Translations under genes and position numbers: made by a program | In this document: in pieces, positions 6,259 through 14,892 of the stretch | How the letters are laid out: each line of letters begins with the position of its first letter | Numbering within the stretch: the first letter of the stretch is position 1 | Source: an uncultured Lautropia sp. | Lineage (GTDB): Bacteria > Pseudomonadota > Gammaproteobacteria > Burkholderiales > Burkholderiaceae_E | DNA length: 21,209 nt | Reading direction: 5' to 3' | Assembly (NCBI GenBank): GCA_938046755.1 | Contig: CALIXC010000264.1 | Span: forward strand, 1-21,209 | The notes under the pieces: generated by a model | The model's input: only the letters and a program-made list of their open reading frames with translations | What the model was told of the DNA's origin: nothing | Database searches by the model: none

Positions 6259-8322
6259 GTGAACGACACCGCCACCCCCACCCTGCCCCCGCCGCTGGAC
6301 CGCGAGCAGGGCATCATCGCCTTCAACCGCCGTGTGCTGGCACTGGCCGAATCCCCCAACGCCCCCCTGCTGGAGCGGCTGCGTTACATCACCATTGTCT
6401 CCAGCAACCTCGACGAGCTGTTCGAGATCCGCGTGGCCGAGCTGAAGGAAATCGCCAGCAGCAACACCCCGCTGGCGGCCACGGCACGCACCAGCATCGC
6501 CACCCTGGCCGTCAGCGCCCGCGAGCTGGTCGAGCGCCAGTACCAGGTACTGCGCGGCGACATCCTGCCCGCCCTGGAAGCCGAAGGCGTGAAGATCTTC
6601 TTCCCCGCCCAATGGGACGATGCCCTGCGCAACTGGGCCTATCAGGTCTTCATGAGCGAGGTCGAGCCACTGCTCACCCCCATCGCCCTGGACCCGGCCC
6701 ATCCGTTCCCGCGCATCTCCAGCAAGACGCTCAACTTCGCCGTCGAGCTGGACGGGCGCGACGCCTTCGGCCGCCGCCCGGGCCTGGCCATCGTGCAGGC
6801 GCCGCGCGTGCTGCCCATCGCCTTCAAGGTGCCCCCCGAGGTGGCGGGCGTGCCGCACGGCATCGTGCTGCTGTCGTCCATCATCAAGGGCTTCATGAAC
6901 GAGCTGTTCCCGGGGCTGACCGTCAAGAGCCAGTGCTCGTTCCGCCTCACCCGCAACAGCGACCTGTTCGTGGACGAGGAGGAAATGACCAACCTGCGCA
7001 GTGCGCTCAGCGACGAGCTGGGTCAACGCCCCTGGGGTCATGGCGTGCGGCTGGAAATGACCGCCGACACCAGCCCTGAAGTGGCTGAGCGCTTGCGCAA
7101 GGAATTCGACCTGAACGAAGAGGACTGCTACCGGGTCCACGGCTCGGTCAACCTGGGGCGCTATGCCAAGATCATCGAGCTGGTCGAGCGCCCCGACCTG
7201 CTGTTCCCACCGTTCACGCCCAGCCAGCCGGTCGCCCTGCAGAAGGACGACCTGTTCAGCGTGATTGCCGCCAGCGACGTGCTGCTGCACCACCCCTACG
7301 AGTCCTTCAACCCGGTGAAGGACTTCCTGCGTAGCGCCGCGCGCGATCCGCAGGTCGTGTCCATCAAGCAGACCATCTACCGCACCGGCGCCGACTCGGT
7401 GCTGATGGAATCGCTGATGGAAGCGGCCAGCGCCGGCAAGGAAGTCACCGTCGTGCTGGAGCTGATGGCCCGCTTCGATGAAGAGACCAACATCAACTGG
7501 GCCGCCAAGCTGGAAGAAGTGGGCGTGCACGTGGTCTATGGCGTGGTGGGCCACAAGACCCACGCCAAACTGGCCCTGGTGCTGCGACGCGAGGCCGAAG
7601 GACTGCGTCGCTATGCCCACCTGGGCACCGGCAACTACCACCCGCGCACGGCGCGCCTGTACGAAGACTTCGGGCTCTTCACCGCCGACGAGGAAATCTG
7701 CGCCGACGTGCACGAGGTCTTCCGCCGCCTGACCGGCCTGGGTACCGCCGGCGGCCTGAAGGCACTGCTGCAGGCCCCCTTCCGGCTGCACGGCACCCTG
7801 CTGCAGGCCATCCAGCGCGAGACCGAAGCCGCCCAGGCCGGCCGCAAGGCACGCATCATCGCCAAGATGAATGCGCTGCTGGAAGAGCGCATCATCGAGG
7901 CGCTGTATGAAGCCAGCTGCGCCGGTGTGCAGATCGACCTAATCGTGCGCGGCGTCTGCGCGCTGCGCCCCGGCATCCCCGGTCTCTCCGAGAACATCCG
8001 TGTCACCTCGGTGGTGGGACGCTTCCTGGAGCACAGCCGCATCTACTACTTCTGGGCAGACGGCAAGGAGAAGCTCTGGCTGGCCTCGGCCGACTGGATG
8101 GAACGCAACTTCTTCCGACGCGTCGAAGTGGCCTTCCCGCTGAAGGACGCCACCCTCAAGCGCCGCGTCATCGAGGAAGGACTGCTGAACTACCTGCAGC
8201 CCGACACGGCCGCGTGGAAGATGGACAGCAACGGCGACTACCACGTGGGGGGCGAGCTGCTCTCGCCTGAACACGACGCCCAGCAGCGGCTGCTGCGAAA
8301 GCTCACCGCCCAGGGAAGCTGA
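6259..8322 (+). CDS. ppk1: Polyphosphate kinase 1
   Basis: This 687-residue enzyme makes polyphosphate reversibly from ATP and is usually membrane-associated. The GTG start has GAGG 7 nt upstream, and the N-terminal pattern FNRRVLALAE plus LLERLRYITIVSSNLDELFE begins straight after it. The two phosphohistidine-region histidines fall at His435 (GHKTHAKLALVLRRE) and His592 (LEHSRIYYFWADG), the same numbers I recall for E. coli Ppk. The phospholipase-D-like halves are otherwise well kept, with GTGNYHPRTARLYEDFGLFT and ASADWMERNFFRRVEVAFPL. Length is standard (E. coli 688). It is transcribed divergently from ppx, so synthesis and degradation share one control region. Confidence 0.97.
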   Translation: MNDTATPTLPPPLDREQGIIAFNRRVLALAESPNAPLLERLRYITIVSSNLDELFEIRVAELKEIASSNTPLAATARTSIATLAVSARELVERQYQVLRGDILPALEAEGVKIFFPAQWDDALRNWAYQVFMSEVEPLLTPIALDPAHPFPRISSKTLNFAVELDGRDAFGRRPGLAIVQAPRVLPIAFKVPPEVAGVPHGIVLLSSIIKGFMNELFPGLTVKSQCSFRLTRNSDLFVDEEEMTNLRSALSDELGQRPWGHGVRLEMTADTSPEVAERLRKEFDLNEEDCYRVHGSVNLGRYAKIIELVERPDLLFPPFTPSQPVALQKDDLFSVIAASDVLLHHPYESFNPVKDFLRSAARDPQVVSIKQTIYRTGADSVLMESLMEAASAGKEVTVVLELMARFDEETNINWAAKLEEVGVHVVYGVVGHKTHAKLALVLRREAEGLRRYAHLGTGNYHPRTARLYEDFGLFTADEEICADVHEVFRRLTGLGTAGGLKALLQAPFRLHGTLLQAIQRETEAAQAGRKARIIAKMNALLEERIIEALYEASCAGVQIDLIVRGVCALRPGIPGLSENIRVTSVVGRFLEHSRIYYFWADGKEKLWLASADWMERNFFRRVEVAFPLKDATLKRRVIEEGLLNYLQPDTAAWKMDSNGDYHVGGELLSPEHDAQQRLLRKLTAQGS

Positions 8323-8414
8323 AGGTCTCCATCCGGGAAGGCCACCATCCCCAAGAGCGCAGCACACCCCGACCGGCATCTCTCCCCCGGCAGCCGGCGG
8401 CAGCGGGCGCCCTG

Positions 8415-8450
8415 ATCCGGGTCTTCCCCAGTAAAGGGGCCGTCCCGGAT
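8415..8450 (+). repeat. Composite stem-loop between ppk1 and gabD
   Basis: ATCCGGG (8415-8421) pairs with CCCGGAT (8444-8450). Inside it CCCC (8426-8429) pairs with GGGG (8436-8439) around loop AGTAAA. There is no T-tract, so it is not a classic terminator. It ends 64 bp before the gabD start and could be a ppk1 3' structure, a gabD leader element or an operator. Confidence 0.45.
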
Positions 8451-8514
8451 ATTGGATAGCATAGAAGGCTGCCCTCTATCGTTCGCTGAACGGACGAACA
8501 TCCCAGGAGACACC

Positions 8515-9972
8515 ATGAAGCTCAAGGACCCGAGCCTGCTGCAGACCCGCTGCCTGATCGATGGTCAGTGGCTGGATGCCGACAGCGGCAAGACCATCGC
8601 CGTCACCAACCCGGCCACCGGCGAGACCATCGCCCACGTGCCCGACATGGGCGCCGCCGAGACCCGCCGTGCCATCGACGCCGCCGAGGCCGCCCGTGCC
8701 GCCTGGCAGAAGAAGACCGCCAAGCAGCGTGCCGCCATCCTGCGCCGCTGGTTCGAGCTGCTCACCGAGCACACCGACGACCTGGCCGTCATCCTCAGTA
8801 CCGAACAGGGCAAGCCGCTGGCCGAGGCCCGCGGCGAGATCGCCTACGGCGCCAGCTATTTCGAGTGGTATGCCGAAGAGGCCAAGCGCATCTACGGCGA
8901 CATCATTCCCTCCAACAACAACAGCCAGCGTGTGCTGGTGATGAAACAGCCCATCGGCGTGTGTGCCGCCATCACGCCCTGGAACTTCCCGAACGCGATG
9001 ATCACCCGCAAGGCCGCGCCCGCCCTGGCCGCCGGCTGCACCTTCGTCATCCGTCCGGCCTCACAGACCCCGCTATCGGCACTGGCCATTGGTGAGCTGG
9101 CCCAGCGCGCCGGCGTTCCGCCCGGCGTCTTCAACGTGCTCACCGGCAGCTCGCGCGCCATCGGCGGCGAACTCACCGGCAACGACACGGTGAAGAAATT
9201 CTCCTTCACCGGCTCCACCGAAGTGGGTCGCCTGCTGCTGGCCCAGTGCGCCGGCACCGTCAAGAAGGTGTCCATGGAACTGGGCGGCAATGCCCCCTTC
9301 ATCGTCTTCGACGACGCCGACCTGGATGCGGCCGTCACCGGCGCCCTCATCTCCAAGTTCCGCAACGCCGGCCAGACCTGCGTCTGCGCCAACCGGCTGT
9401 ACGTGCAGGCCGGCATCCATGACCGCTTCGTCGAGAAGTTCACGGCCGCCCTGGCCGAACTGAAGGTGGGCAACGGCCTGGACGCTGGCGTCACCTTCGG
9501 GCCACTGATCGACGAGAGCGCCATCGCCAAGGTGCAGGAACATATCGCCGACGCCGTGGAAAAAGGCGGCAAGGTGGTGGCCGGCGGAAAGCCCCACGCC
9601 CTAGGCGGCCTGTTCTTCGAACCCACCATCGTCAGCCACGTCACGCAGCAGGCCCGTGTGGCCCGCGAAGAGACCTTCGGTCCGCTGGCCCCCATCTTCC
9701 GCTTCGAGACCGAGGAGGAAGTGGTGCGCTGGGCCAATGACACCGAATTCGGTCTGGCCGCCTACTTCTACACCCGCGACCTGGGCCGCAGCATCCGCGT
9801 GGCTGAAGCCCTGGACTACGGCATGGTGGCCGTCAACTCCGGCATCCTGTCCAACGAGGCCGCGCCATTCGGCGGCGTCAAGCAGTCCGGCCTGGGCCGT
9901 GAGGGTTCCAAATACGGCATCGAGGACTATGTGGAAGTGAAATACGTGCTGCTGGGCGGCATCGACGGCTGA
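8515..9972 (+). CDS. gabD: NAD(P)-dependent succinate-semialdehyde dehydrogenase
   Basis: This 485-residue aldehyde dehydrogenase should oxidise succinate semialdehyde to succinate, the last step of GABA breakdown. Start 8515 has AGGAGA 6 nt upstream. The protein follows E. coli GabD closely: ITPWNFPNAMITRKAAPALA with Asn157, FSFTGSTEVGR, MELGGNAPFIVFDDADLD with catalytic Glu255, FRNAGQTCVCANRLYV with catalytic Cys289, and a C-terminal GREGSKYGIEDYVEVKY. Cys289 and Cys291 form the CxC seen in GabD enzymes, where a redox disulfide has been described. One difference is Arg180 in FVIRPASQTPLSAL, where E. coli GabD has the cofactor-contacting Lys. No GABA transaminase is adjacent, so the source of the aldehyde is not shown by the context; a related semialdehyde substrate is possible. 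Confidence 0.93.
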   Translation: MKLKDPSLLQTRCLIDGQWLDADSGKTIAVTNPATGETIAHVPDMGAAETRRAIDAAEAARAAWQKKTAKQRAAILRRWFELLTEHTDDLAVILSTEQGKPLAEARGEIAYGASYFEWYAEEAKRIYGDIIPSNNNSQRVLVMKQPIGVCAAITPWNFPNAMITRKAAPALAAGCTFVIRPASQTPLSALAIGELAQRAGVPPGVFNVLTGSSRAIGGELTGNDTVKKFSFTGSTEVGRLLLAQCAGTVKKVSMELGGNAPFIVFDDADLDAAVTGALISKFRNAGQTCVCANRLYVQAGIHDRFVEKFTAALAELKVGNGLDAGVTFGPLIDESAIAKVQEHIADAVEKGGKVVAGGKPHALGGLFFEPTIVSHVTQQARVAREETFGPLAPIFRFETEEEVVRWANDTEFGLAAYFYTRDLGRSIRVAEALDYGMVAVNSGILSNEAAPFGGVKQSGLGREGSKYGIEDYVEVKYVLLGGIDG

Positions 9973-10191
9973 CGCCCTGCCCGCTTCCGGACACCGCTGC
10001 CAGAATGGCGCTCTCCGGCCCCGGGTTATCGGGCAGCGCGTCAAAAAATGTGTAGTAGAGTCAAATCCACCTGCCGGGCCGGACATTTCCACAAGAAAGC
10101 ACCGCATCGCAGCAGGAAAGGCCCCGGGCCCTATCGAGCCCTGCCCAGGCCCTTTCACGGCTCGCCGCGCCCGGCCATCGTGGAGAAAATC

Positions 10192-11463
10192 ATGGCCCTA
10201 CCCCAGCATGCCCAGAAAAAGCACACCGGCATCAAGCTCGCGCTCTACATCAATTACTTCGTCTTCGCCATCCTGCTCAACAGTGTCGGCATCGTCATCA
10301 AGCAGTCGCTCGACAATTATGGCGTGACCGAGACACAGGCCAGTATCCTGGAAGCCTTCAAGGATCTGCCCATCGCCATCGTCTCCTTCCTGGTGGCATC
10401 GTTCCTGCCCAAGTTCGGCTACAAGAACAGCATGCTGCTGGGCCTGGCCATGGTGTTCTGTGCCTGCCTGGCCATGTACTTCGGCAACAGCTTCGACAGT
10501 GCCAAGCTCCTGTTCGCCACCATCGGCGTGTCCTTCGCATTCATCAAGGTCTCGGTGTACTCGATGATCGGGCTCTTCACCCATTCCAAGGAAGAGCACA
10601 ACAGCTTCATGAGTTCCATCGAAGGCTTCTTCATGGTGGGCATCGCGTCAGCCTATTTCCTGTTCCCGGCCTTCTTCGACACCCAGAATCATGACGCATG
10701 GCTGCGCGTCTACCTGCTGCTGGCAGGCCTCATCGCCCTGGCCTTCCTGCTGCTGCTCTTCTCGCGTGTGGACGTGCCCATCCCGAAGAACGAGGGCAGC
10801 CTGAAGGACGACTTCACCGGCATGATCCGGCTGATCGCGCTGCCACTTGTGCTGTTCTTCGTGCTCAGCGCCTTCCTGTTCGTGATGGTGGAACAGGGCA
10901 TCATGACGTGGCTGCCCACCTTCAACCAGAATGTGCTGTCGCTCAATCCCACCCTCAGCGTGCAAATGGCCAGCATCCTGGCGCTGTCGCTGGCGCTGGG
11001 GCGCTTCGTCGCCGGCCAGATCGTCAAGCACATCTCGTGGGTGAAGCTGCTCACCCTATGCCTGCTGGCGGCCATGGCCATCGTCGCCTTCGTGCTGCCG
11101 CAGGCGCTCACCTACCACTCCGATCCCATCCACAGCGTCATCGACATCCCCCTCATAGGCTATGTCTTCCCCCTGATCGGACTGTTCATCTCGCCGGTGT
11201 ATCCGCTCATCTCCTCGGCCACGCTGTCGGCGCTCCCGCAGCGCATGCACAGCGCCATGACCGGCATGATCGTCATCTTCTCAGCCCTGGGCGGCACACT
11301 GGGCTCGCGGATCATCGGCATGCTGTTCGAGCACGTGGGTGGTGCGCAGGCGTTCTACTTCATGATCGTCCCGATCACACTGCTGATCATCACCCTGTGG
11401 CTGCTCGATCGCAGCATCAACCGCTACGAGGCCGCCCATCCCGTGGAGCAACAGGCCGGCTGA
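10192..11463 (+). CDS. MFS transporter (FHS/TsgA-like), probable sugar permease
   Basis: This 423-residue inner-membrane protein has about 12 hydrophobic segments in two halves, split by a charged loop at about 192-208 (VDVPIPKNEGSLKDDF). ATG 10192 has GGAG 8 nt upstream; the frame continues to 10048 but without a ribosome site or membrane segment. Pattern features are an acidic residue in a mid-membrane segment (SSIEGFFMVG, 142-150), GRFVAGQIVKH (270-280) in the place of the usual inter-helix MFS motif, and PVYPLISSATLSALP (335-349). The overall look is that of fucose-permease/TsgA-like carriers. Because a trehalase gene follows 95 bp downstream in the same direction, uptake of trehalose or a related disaccharide by proton symport is the best guess; the substrate cannot be read from the sequence. 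Confidence 0.82.
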   Translation: MALPQHAQKKHTGIKLALYINYFVFAILLNSVGIVIKQSLDNYGVTETQASILEAFKDLPIAIVSFLVASFLPKFGYKNSMLLGLAMVFCACLAMYFGNSFDSAKLLFATIGVSFAFIKVSVYSMIGLFTHSKEEHNSFMSSIEGFFMVGIASAYFLFPAFFDTQNHDAWLRVYLLLAGLIALAFLLLLFSRVDVPIPKNEGSLKDDFTGMIRLIALPLVLFFVLSAFLFVMVEQGIMTWLPTFNQNVLSLNPTLSVQMASILALSLALGRFVAGQIVKHISWVKLLTLCLLAAMAIVAFVLPQALTYHSDPIHSVIDIPLIGYVFPLIGLFISPVYPLISSATLSALPQRMHSAMTGMIVIFSALGGTLGSRIIGMLFEHVGGAQAFYFMIVPITLLIITLWLLDRSINRYEAAHPVEQQAG

Positions 11464-11490
11464 CCCCAGCAGGCGCAGACGCCTCGTTCC

Positions 11491-11516
11491 AGCCCGGCCG
11501 TGAACCGCGCCGGGCT
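11491..11516 (+). repeat. Hairpin in the MFS-trehalase intercistronic gap
   Basis: AGCCCGGC (11491-11498) and GCCGGGCT (11509-11516) form an 8-bp GC-rich stem with a 10-nt loop, 28 nt after the permease stop. There is no T-tract. It could stabilise the upstream message or attenuate read-through into the trehalase gene. Confidence 0.45.
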
Positions 11517-11558
11517 TGCATCCCACAGAAACACATACATAAACACGAGAGGGACACC

Positions 11559-13385
11559 ATGAAACTGCACATCGACCGCGATGTCACCCTGCAGGCACTG
11601 CTGGCCCAGGAAGACACCGACGGCAGCAAGACCATCACCATCGAGGACAAGGGACCGAAGCACTTCGTCGTGCACGGAACCGACGGCAGCACGCTGGACG
11701 TGAAGGGCACCTACCACCTGGCCAACCTGCTGCAGGAACTGTGGCTATCCACCGACGGCACGATCGACAGCGACCGGGTGACGATGAAGCCGTTGGCGCG
11801 CATCGACCACCTGATGCGCCACCATTATTGGCAGGTGCTCACACGTCGCATCGACGAGGAGGGCCTGCTGAAGACCCTGGCTGACGAGAAGCGCGAGAGC
11901 AACCGGAAATACCTGTACGTGCCGGAGGCTGATCCCGACGCCCTGGCCTATTACCGCCGGATCACCGCCGGGCACGACGACATCGACGTGGTGCCGCTAC
12001 CCGCCATGCGCAGTGCGCAATACCTGGAGAGCATCGAGGACCGGCCCGGCCTGCTGGCACTGAAGGTGGATGCCGCCACCGAGCAGCCTGCGCCCTACGT
12101 GGTACCGGGCGGCCGCTTCAACGAAATGTACGGCTGGGACAGCTACTTCATCGCGCTGGGACTGATGGCGCACGACCAGTACGAACTGGCCAGGGGCATG
12201 CTGGAGAACATGGCCTACCAGATCAAGTACTACGGCCGCATGCTCAATGCCAACCGCAGCTACTACCTGAGCCGCTCGCAGCCGCCCTTTTACACCCCCT
12301 ACCTGCGCGCCTTCCTGGACACCTGGGGCGACCGCATGCCCGAAGCGTGGATCCGCGAGCACCTGGGCATTGCCATCGACGAATACGAGCACGTCTGGAT
12401 GAATCCGGCCACGCACCTCACCGGTACAGGCCTGTCGCGCTATTACGGCGAAGGCAAGGGCCGGCCGAAGGAGACCGAGCCGGGCCACTTCGATTTCGAG
12501 CTGAAGAAGTATGCCGACCGCCACGGGCTGGACGTGCGCGAATTCGAGCGCCGCTATGACAGCGGCGAGATCGTCGAGCCGGCACTGGATCAGTATTTCG
12601 TGCATGACCGCAGCATGCGCGAGAGCGGACTGGATACCACCACCCGCTTCGACAATTGCTGCGCCAGCCTGGCCTGCGTGGACCTCAACAGCATCCTGTA
12701 CCGGGTGGAGGTCGACCTGGCCTCCATGATCGACATGTACTTCGCCGGCGAATTTTCCTGGCGAGGTCGCCAGTATTCCACCGCCTACTGGCGCAACCAG
12801 GCCGAGCACCGCCGACAGCTGATGAAGAAATACCTGTGGAACGATGCCGACGGCACCTGGTATGACTACAACATCGACACCGGCCGCCAGCAGCCCTTCG
12901 TGTCGGCCAGCAACCTGCTGCCCTTGTGGGCCGGCAGTGCCACGCCCGACGAGGCCCGTCGCGCCGTGGCCTCACAGCTGCCGAAACTGCTGCACAGCGG
13001 TGGCATCGCCTCCACTGGCCCCATCAGCAAGACGCAGCCCGGCCCCGAGCGGCAATGGGACGCCCCGTATGGCTGGGCGCCGCACCAGATCATGATCTGG
13101 GAGGGACTGAAGCGCTACGGCTTCGAGGCCGAGGCCCGGCAGGCCGCCATGGCCTGGCTGCGCATGCTGGTGCGCGCCGCCGTGGAATACAACGGGCTGA
13201 TAACCGAGAAGTTCAACGTCGAAAAGGAATCCCACAAGGTGGATGCCGAATACGGCAACGTGGGCGCGCGCTTTGAATACGTGCCCGCCGGCGGCTTCGG
13301 CTGGACCAACACCTCGTTCCTGCTGGGCCTGCACTACCTGACCGACATCCAGAAAGCCGAGCTGGACGCCCTGGCCGAAGCCTGA
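11559..13385 (+). CDS. Alpha,alpha-trehalase (GH37), fungal neutral-trehalase-like
   Basis: This 608-residue enzyme should hydrolyse trehalose to two glucose in the cytoplasm; there is no signal peptide. ATG 11559 follows GAGAGGG. Both GH37 signatures are present: PGGRFNEMYGWDSY (183-196) and QWDAPYGWAPHQ (499-510). Likely catalytic residues are Asp359 in RESGLDTTTRF and Glu550 in ITEKFNV. The sequence around them (NANRSYYLSRSQPPF, VDLNSILYRVEVDLA, AEYGNVGARF) is much closer to what I recall of yeast Nth1 than to E. coli TreA/TreF. The N-terminus (about 10-62) also matches Nth1, including an EF-hand-like EDTDGSKTITIED (18-30) and GTYHLANLLQEL (50-61), but it lacks the long phosphorylated N-terminal tail of the fungal enzymes. 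It is longer than E. coli TreF (549). It probably works with the preceding permease. Confidence 0.93.
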   Translation: MKLHIDRDVTLQALLAQEDTDGSKTITIEDKGPKHFVVHGTDGSTLDVKGTYHLANLLQELWLSTDGTIDSDRVTMKPLARIDHLMRHHYWQVLTRRIDEEGLLKTLADEKRESNRKYLYVPEADPDALAYYRRITAGHDDIDVVPLPAMRSAQYLESIEDRPGLLALKVDAATEQPAPYVVPGGRFNEMYGWDSYFIALGLMAHDQYELARGMLENMAYQIKYYGRMLNANRSYYLSRSQPPFYTPYLRAFLDTWGDRMPEAWIREHLGIAIDEYEHVWMNPATHLTGTGLSRYYGEGKGRPKETEPGHFDFELKKYADRHGLDVREFERRYDSGEIVEPALDQYFVHDRSMRESGLDTTTRFDNCCASLACVDLNSILYRVEVDLASMIDMYFAGEFSWRGRQYSTAYWRNQAEHRRQLMKKYLWNDADGTWYDYNIDTGRQQPFVSASNLLPLWAGSATPDEARRAVASQLPKLLHSGGIASTGPISKTQPGPERQWDAPYGWAPHQIMIWEGLKRYGFEAEARQAAMAWLRMLVRAAVEYNGLITEKFNVEKESHKVDAEYGNVGARFEYVPAGGFGWTNTSFLLGLHYLTDIQKAELDALAEA

Positions 13386-13510
13386 AGCATCAGGGATATC
13401 CCCTACCCACCCCGACCATGCCGCTTCCCCGAGGCGGCAGAATGACGTCCGGGCCAGACTGCAGGAGCCCAGGCGGCATCCCCTACCCCCAAACCTACCC
13501 TACCGCCATC

Positions 13511-14788
13511 ATGATCACCCCTTCATCCCACCACAACGTCGATGTCGTCGTCCTGGGTGCCGGCATCGTCGGCGTCAGCGCGGCACTGGCTCTGCAGGCG
13601 CAGGGCAAGCGGGTCTGCCTGGTGGACCGACAGGAACCCGGCCACGGCACCAGCTTCGGCAACGCCGGGCTCATCGAGCGCGCCAGCCTGGTACCCTACG
13701 CCTTTCCACGTCAGCCCGCCGAACTGCTTCGCCACGCCAGCAACCGCCACAGTGCGCTGCGCCTGCAATGGCGAGCACTGCCCTGGTACGCCGGCTGGCT
13801 GTGGCGCTACTGGCGGGAGTCCGCCCCCGCCCGGCTGGCGCAGGCCACCGAGGACATGCGTCCGCTCATCGAGCTGTGCGTGGCTGAGCACCAGCCGCTC
13901 ATCAGCGCCGCCAGCCTGCACGCCATCGTCCGCGACGGCGGCTGGATCGAGCTGGTGCGCGGCCAGCATGCCTTCGCCGGACTGTCGCGCCAGGCGCAGG
14001 ACGACGCCCAACGCTGGGGCCTGAACATCGAGGTGCTTCCCGCCGATGCCCTGCGCGCCTGCCTGCCCGGCCTGCGCCCGGAAGGCGGCATCACCGGCGG
14101 CATCCACTGGCAGGATCCCTGGACCGTACAGTCGCCCGTGCAGCTGGTGGAAGGCTATGCGGGGCTCTTCCGCTCTCGCGGTGGCCAGTTCATCCACGCC
14201 GACGCCATGGCGCTGCAGCAGACCGAGCCCGGCTGGCGCCTGCCGCTGCCCGACAGCACCGAACTGCATGCCAGCGACGTCGTGCTGGCACTGGGCTCCG
14301 ACACGTCCGCCCTGGCCGAGCGCTTCGGTTACCGGTTGCCGCTGCGTCCCAAGCGCGGCTACCACCTGCATTTCCGCATCGACGACGCACACCCGGCCCC
14401 GTCCTTCCCCATCTGCGACCGGGACTCGGGCTTCGTGCTGGCCGAGATGAACGATAGCGTGCGCCTGACCACCGGCGTGGAACTGGCCCTGCCCGACGCG
14501 CCGCCCAACGACAGCCAGGCCCGCCAGGACACCCGCATCGCCCGCCAGTTCTGGCCCCTGGGCGAGGAAGTGGAAAGCCAGCCCTGGATGGGACGACGCC
14601 CGTGCACGCCCGACATGCGCCCCATCATCGGCCCGGCACCGCACCACCGCGGCCTGTGGTTTGACGTGGGCCATGCCCACCACGGCCTCACGCTGGGGCC
14701 CGTCAGCGGCCGCCTGCTGGCCGAGCTGATGACCGGACAGCAGCCGTTCACCGATCCGTCGCCCTACTCGGTGCAGCGCTTCCTCTGA
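13511..14788 (+). CDS. FAD-dependent oxidoreductase, D-amino-acid dehydrogenase (DadA)-like
   Basis: Read from ATG 13511, the protein has 425 residues. It starts with a Rossmann FAD site (VDVVVLGAGIVGVSAALAL, GxGxxG at 16-21, ending in the acidic CLVDRQEPGHGTSFGNAGLI). It ends with the family C-terminal motif RRPCTPDMRPIIGPAP followed by GHAHHGLTLGPVSGRLLAELMTG. This is the DAO/DadA fold that oxidises D-amino acids, glycine, sarcosine or imino acids to an imine. The start is uncertain: ATG 13442 has the better ribosome site (GAGG 8 nt upstream) and would add 23 residues, whereas 13511 sits nearer to the conserved fold. The OCD-family gene that follows in the same direction suggests a D- or cyclic amino acid as substrate. 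Confidence 0.83.
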   Translation: MITPSSHHNVDVVVLGAGIVGVSAALALQAQGKRVCLVDRQEPGHGTSFGNAGLIERASLVPYAFPRQPAELLRHASNRHSALRLQWRALPWYAGWLWRYWRESAPARLAQATEDMRPLIELCVAEHQPLISAASLHAIVRDGGWIELVRGQHAFAGLSRQAQDDAQRWGLNIEVLPADALRACLPGLRPEGGITGGIHWQDPWTVQSPVQLVEGYAGLFRSRGGQFIHADAMALQQTEPGWRLPLPDSTELHASDVVLALGSDTSALAERFGYRLPLRPKRGYHLHFRIDDAHPAPSFPICDRDSGFVLAEMNDSVRLTTGVELALPDAPPNDSQARQDTRIARQFWPLGEEVESQPWMGRRPCTPDMRPIIGPAPHHRGLWFDVGHAHHGLTLGPVSGRLLAELMTGQQPFTDPSPYSVQRFL

Positions 14789-14892
14789 ATCATGCCTGCT
14801 CCAGCCGGGGATCCAGGGCCACGGCCGCCTCCATGCACCAGGGTCGGGCACGATGCCCCCGGCAGATCCGATCCCCATCCCTTGCCACCACC

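Noticed and set aside
4320..7079. Very long plus-strand open frame (919 codons) across ppx and into ppk1
   Set aside because: It runs antisense to ppx and then out of frame with ppk1; its translation is His/Gln/Arg/Pro-rich low complexity, as expected for the shadow of GC-rich genes.
6064..7791. Minus-strand open frame of 575 codons opposite ppk1
   Set aside because: Antisense shadow of ppk1, which has complete catalytic motifs in the plus strand; the product is Gly/Val/His/Gln-rich and matches no family.
9995..10038. Inverted repeat CGCTGCC/GGCAGCG after gabD as a terminator
   Set aside because: Seven-bp arms are separated by 30 nt and followed by TCAAAAAATG, not by a T-tract; too weak to call.
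10040..10066. GTCAAA direct repeat in an AT-rich patch before the MFS gene as a promoter
   Set aside because: The patch is a plausible promoter area, but no -35/-10 pair with acceptable spacing could be found.
13523..14878. Minus-strand open frame of 451 codons opposite the DadA-like gene
   Set aside because: Antisense shadow with biased Gly/Ala/His/Gln composition; the plus-strand frame has intact FAD-binding and C-terminal motifs.
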